Shown: positions 9,859 through 12,500 of the stretch, in pieces | Layout of the letters: each line of letters begins with the position of its first letter | Position numbering within the stretch: the first letter of the stretch is position 1 | NCBI RefSeq assembly: GCF_042767895.1 | Contig: NC_091561.1 | Location: 11,133,263 to 11,145,762 of the forward strand | Reading direction: 5' to 3' | Source of the DNA: Penaeus vannamei | Taxonomy: Eukaryota > Arthropoda > Malacostraca > Decapoda > Penaeidae | Length of the DNA stretch: 12,500 nt | Made by a program: the position numbers and the translations under genes | Notes under the pieces: generated by a model | What the model saw: the letters and a program-made list of their open reading frames with translations, nothing else | Databases searched by the model: none | Told to the model about the DNA's origin: nothing

Positions 9859-10396
9859 TGTTATGTAAGTAAGGCAAGTATGCTCAAGGTAAGTAAAGTA
9901 TATAGTATCAGTATCGGGTAAGTATGGCAAAAAAGCGTCAGGTAAGTAAAGTAGATACGAGTATCATATAAGTAAAGCAAATACACGCTAGGTAAGTTAA
10001 CTAGATACAATATCAGGTAAGTAAAGCTAGTAAGCACCGGGTAAGTAAAGTAGATACAATGAGTATCAGGCAAGCAAAGCAAGAAAGCGCCAGTTAAATA
10101 AAGTAGGTACTATGAGTGTCAGGTAAATAAGGCAAGTAAGTGCTAGGTAAGTAAAGTAAGTTCTGTAAGTGTCAGGTAAGGCAATTAAGCGCCAGTTAAG
10201 TATATACTATGTGTCAGGTAAGTAAAGTAGATACTATGAGTGTCAGGAAAGTAAGGCAAGTAAGCGCCAGGTAAGTGAAGTAGATAAAATGAGTGTCAGG
10301 TAAGTAAGGCAAGTAAACGATAGGTAAGTAAAGTAGATCCTATGAGTATCAGGTAAGTAAAGTAGATCCTATGAGTGTCAGGTAAGTAAGGCAAGT
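9859..10396 (+). repeat. Minisatellite block 5 (short, diverged)
   Basis: About 540 bp of strongly diverged units (for example ATCGGGTAAGTATGGCAAAA and CATATAAGTAAAGCAAATAC). The last 200 bp are closer to consensus. Short length and divergence together suggest an older or less homogenised block. The - strand open frame at 9861-10082 shows the usual Leu/Tyr/Thr-rich repeat translation. Confidence 0.92.
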
Positions 10397-10838
10397 AGGA
10401 ACCCTTGGACACACGCACACACAATAGTATGACAATTTGATAAATGTTGGGATTATTCATACCAAATATATAACACAAGAAGTTGCGTCTCCAACATTTC
10501 TTTATCATACATTTACTTTAGTAAAGATTATTAAGCAGTCGATTATTATCATTATTTCTTTTTAGCTGGAATGAAAGTATATAAAAAAGAAAAGAAAAAT
10601 ATAATGGCTAGTGTCGGATGGCCTACAAAAATAAAATGGCTGGATACCATTGGGATAGAATATCGGACTCGAGTCGCGGGTTCATGTGTTCTGAAACCCC
10701 TGGCGGCTGTGTACAATATATCCGCGTTCAACTTGCGGGACCAAATCTATCATGAAAATTTTAGCCGTGGATGCGATTGGTACTCGTGAAGCTTAAGCGA
10801 CGGCCTTTAGTAGGGAAATCAAAATAAGGAGAGAGGTG
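10397..10838 (+). repeat. Interspersed module, copy E (442 bp, best-preserved second half)
   Basis: It opens AGGAACCCTTGGAC, but the poly-A site holds CACACGCACACACA instead. It keeps TTTACTTTAGTAAA, ATTATTATCATTATTT, ATGGCTAGTGTCGGATGG, a perfect 10-bp palindrome GACTCGAGTC (10666-10675), and two imperfect hairpins (GGGTTCA/TGAAACCC at 10678-10699, TCCGCG/TGCGGGA at 10721-10740). The part ATTGGGATAGAATATCGGAC...CGCGGGTTCA resembles the D-arm to T-arm part of a tRNA, so a decayed tRNA-derived retroposon is possible but weakly supported. A 72-codon frame (10571-10789) crosses this copy but is interrupted in B and D. Confidence 0.85.
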
Positions 10839-11400
10839 TCATGTAAGTAAAGTAGGCACTATGTGTCATGTAAGTAAGTCAAGAAAGTGCCAGGTAAGTA
10901 AAGTAGATACTATGGGTGCCAGGTAAATAAGGCAAGTAAGCTCCAGGTAAGTAAAGTAGACTATGAGTGTCAGGTAAGTAAGGCAAGCGACAGGTAAGTA
11001 GACTCTACGAGTGTCAGGTAAGTAAGGCAATTAAGCGCCAGGTAAGTAGACTCTATGAGTGTCAGGTAAGTAAGGCAAGTAAGCGCCAGGTAAGTAAAGT
11101 AGATACTATGAGTATTAGGTAAGTAAGGCAAGTGCTGGGTAAGTACAAAAGATAATGTAAGTGCCAGGTAAGTACCTTGAGTGCTAGGTAAGTAAATTAA
11201 TGTGAGTGCCCGTTAAAGTAAATGGTGTGAGTGCCCGGTAATTAAAGTTAATAATGTGAGTGCCAGGTAAGTACTTGAGCGCCAAGCACATAAAGTAAAT
11301 AATGTGAATGCTAGGTAAGGCAAGTGAGCGTTAGGTAAGTAAGGTTGATAATGTAAATGCCAGATAAGTAACGTAAATAACGTGAGTAAGAGGTGAGTCA
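10839..11400 (+). repeat. Minisatellite block 6, decaying right edge
   Basis: The first 280 bp are recognisable units. After about 11130 they change to a distinct variant with GATAATGTGAGTGCC and AATAATGTGAATGC, and then dissolve into short GTAAGT-like pieces ending GAGGTGAGTCAATG. The right boundary near 11400 is therefore gradual, in contrast to the sharp left boundary at 2129. Confidence 0.88.
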
Positions 11401-11420
11401 ATGATTATCATGTTCCAGGT

Positions 11421-11441
11421 TATCTCTCTCTCAACCCACAG
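11421..11441 (+). promoter_or_regulatory. Possible 3' splice acceptor just beyond the array
   Basis: A pyrimidine-rich run ending CCCACAG at 11441 has the form of a metazoan 3' splice site and lies about 40 bp after the last donor-like repeat. It is a sequence resemblance only: such sites are common by chance and no exon downstream is supported. Confidence 0.25.
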
Positions 11442-11967
11442 GTATATTTACCTGAGCGTGGGTATTCTAGCAGTAGTCCAGAAATTCTTTACAAAAGAAT
11501 GCTTGCTTAGGGTAGCCTTTGCCACAGGTATACAGAGAGCGGCCGTATTCGAACTTTATTTTATTTATTATTGTGATTTGTAGTGGCAGACGGAGGACTC
11601 GAGGCAGATGTTTGTTAAGATAAGTATTGTGTACATCAGCAGTATATACAGGTTATGTTATATTCTTTGCCATGTATATATGTCCATGCTACTTAGTCAA
11701 ATATTAGTTTTATGGGTTTGTTTATTTTCTTTTTGTGCATGTTATTTCTTTGGCAATGAGTTGCACCCGGGCTCTTTTGATTTTCCATACAAATTTTTAA
11801 AACTTGTATGGTAAAAAAATATGAAATCCCGTTGCTCACACGTTACGTAATATTAGAAAACTAGAAGAGTACGATGTGTGCATATATATTATGATGAGTG
11901 CTATCTTACAACCAAAGATACGCTAATACACAGTAATTACAACTTCAAGACCAATATTTATCCCAAA

Positions 11968-12009
11968 CCGACAGTTCCTTCGGAGAGGGATATAGCTCCG
12001 ATCCGTCGG
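11968..12009. other. Two-part inverted repeat (possible hairpin)
   Basis: CCGAC (11968-11972) pairs with GTCGG (12005-12009), and inside it TCGGAG (11980-11985) pairs with CTCCGA (11996-12001) around a 10-nt loop. The stems are separated by unpaired 7-nt and 3-nt sides. It is more GC-rich than its surroundings. It is not a match to any RNA family I recognise. Confidence 0.4.
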
Positions 12010-12257
12010 CACATCTCAGTATGTGAATGATACAAGTAAACTAAGCTATGATTAGGCTTTCCTGGTCACAACAATATCGCAGCCCATTATTATAAGTATT
12101 CGTCGATGTACCTATTAAGAAGGTAATGTGAAGGTATGTCTTCAAGGAATATCACATTTTTAGTAGGCAAATAAAGCATGTATATATAGATTGGTAATGT
12201 CAAGGGGTCATTGTCATGTTGAGAGTTTGCGAAAGGGGTGCGATAGGAACCAGGATC

Positions 12258-12500
12258 ACAATATCATTATTCTTGTTAATTTTATTATCATTACTATTAT
12301 TGCTATTTACCTCCTCATCATTGTTCTTTTTATCATTACTGTTATCATTATCATTCTTATCAGTATTATCATTATCATTCTTATCAGTATATCATTATCA
12401 TTCTTATTATCAGTATATCATTATCATTATTATCATTGATATTATTATCATTATTATTGTTGTTGTTTTTATTGTTATTATTATTGATATCATTATTATC
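12258..12500. repeat. ATT/ATC microsatellite continuing past the window end
   Basis: It is composed of TTATCATTATC, TCATTATTATT and ATCAGTATATCATT elements, with tandem copies of a longer TCATTATCATTCTTATCAG-like unit around 12340-12420. It shares motif family and strand with 1735-2128. The Ile-rich frame at 12191-12439 is a by-product. The true length cannot be seen. Confidence 0.9.

Larger units (their letters stand above)
11401..12257. other. AT-rich right flank, no gene recognised
   Basis: No recognised coding region, RNA gene or transposon. Two frames of 60-68 codons (11401-11583 and 11608-11814) lack any recognisable domain or repeat support and are the size expected by chance; the second is hydrophobic only because of its T-rich composition. 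The region does contain an acceptor-like site at 11421-11441 and a two-part stem at 11968-12009, listed separately. Confidence 0.65.

Noticed and set aside
10571..10789. A 72-codon frame across module E
   Set aside because: The corresponding sequence carries a stop in B and a frameshift with stop in D, and most of it is deleted in A. Not annotated as a gene; the partial conservation is listed as a low-interest finding.
11401..11814. Two + strand frames of 60 and 68 codons
   Set aside because: They have chance length for AT-rich DNA and no recognisable motif. The hydrophobic character follows from T-rich codons.

Overview
This is eukaryotic, non-coding, repeat-dominated DNA. I could support no protein-coding gene, rRNA, intact tRNA, CRISPR array or prokaryotic signal. 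AT-rich flanks, long CA and ATT/ATC microsatellites, a tRNA-derived SINE and a large internally amplified tandem repeat suggest an arthropod. A decapod crustacean, perhaps a penaeid shrimp, fits best because those genomes are unusually rich in this kind of microsatellite. That assignment is inference from repeat texture, not from a diagnostic gene.

Layout: 1-1109 is AT-rich sequence with no recognised gene. CA-rich microsatellites lie at 1110-1199 and 1351-1420, and a long imperfect ATT/ATC tract at 1735-2128. A repeat complex fills about 2129-11400. It has six blocks of one minisatellite (about 7.3 kb in total), all in the same orientation. The blocks are separated by five copies of a second, unrelated module (223-442 bp, four of them incomplete or altered). 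One SINE has inserted into the fourth block with a probable 9-bp target-site duplication. 11401-12257 is AT-rich flank with no recognised gene, and 12258-12500 is another ATT/ATC microsatellite that runs off the window.

The minisatellite has 53-bp and 48-bp unit variants. On the + strand each full unit carries two copies of CAGGTAAGTA, an ideal metazoan 5' splice site fully complementary to the 5' end of U1 snRNA. It also carries one AAGGCAAGTA, the form preferred by GC-AG introns. A + strand transcript would therefore present an estimated 200 or so U1 binding sites in a row. On the - strand the same DNA reads like the U1 snRNA 5' end repeated in tandem. This is the most unusual property of the window. 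Whether it has a function or is chance amplification of a donor-like 10-mer cannot be settled from sequence alone.

The module-plus-block arrangement behaves as a higher-order repeat. Module/block junctions are shared between copies, block edges are diverged, some interiors are nearly uniform, and a roughly 600-bp stretch is shared between blocks 3 and 4. The long open frames across the array are by-products of repeat composition and should not be read as genes.
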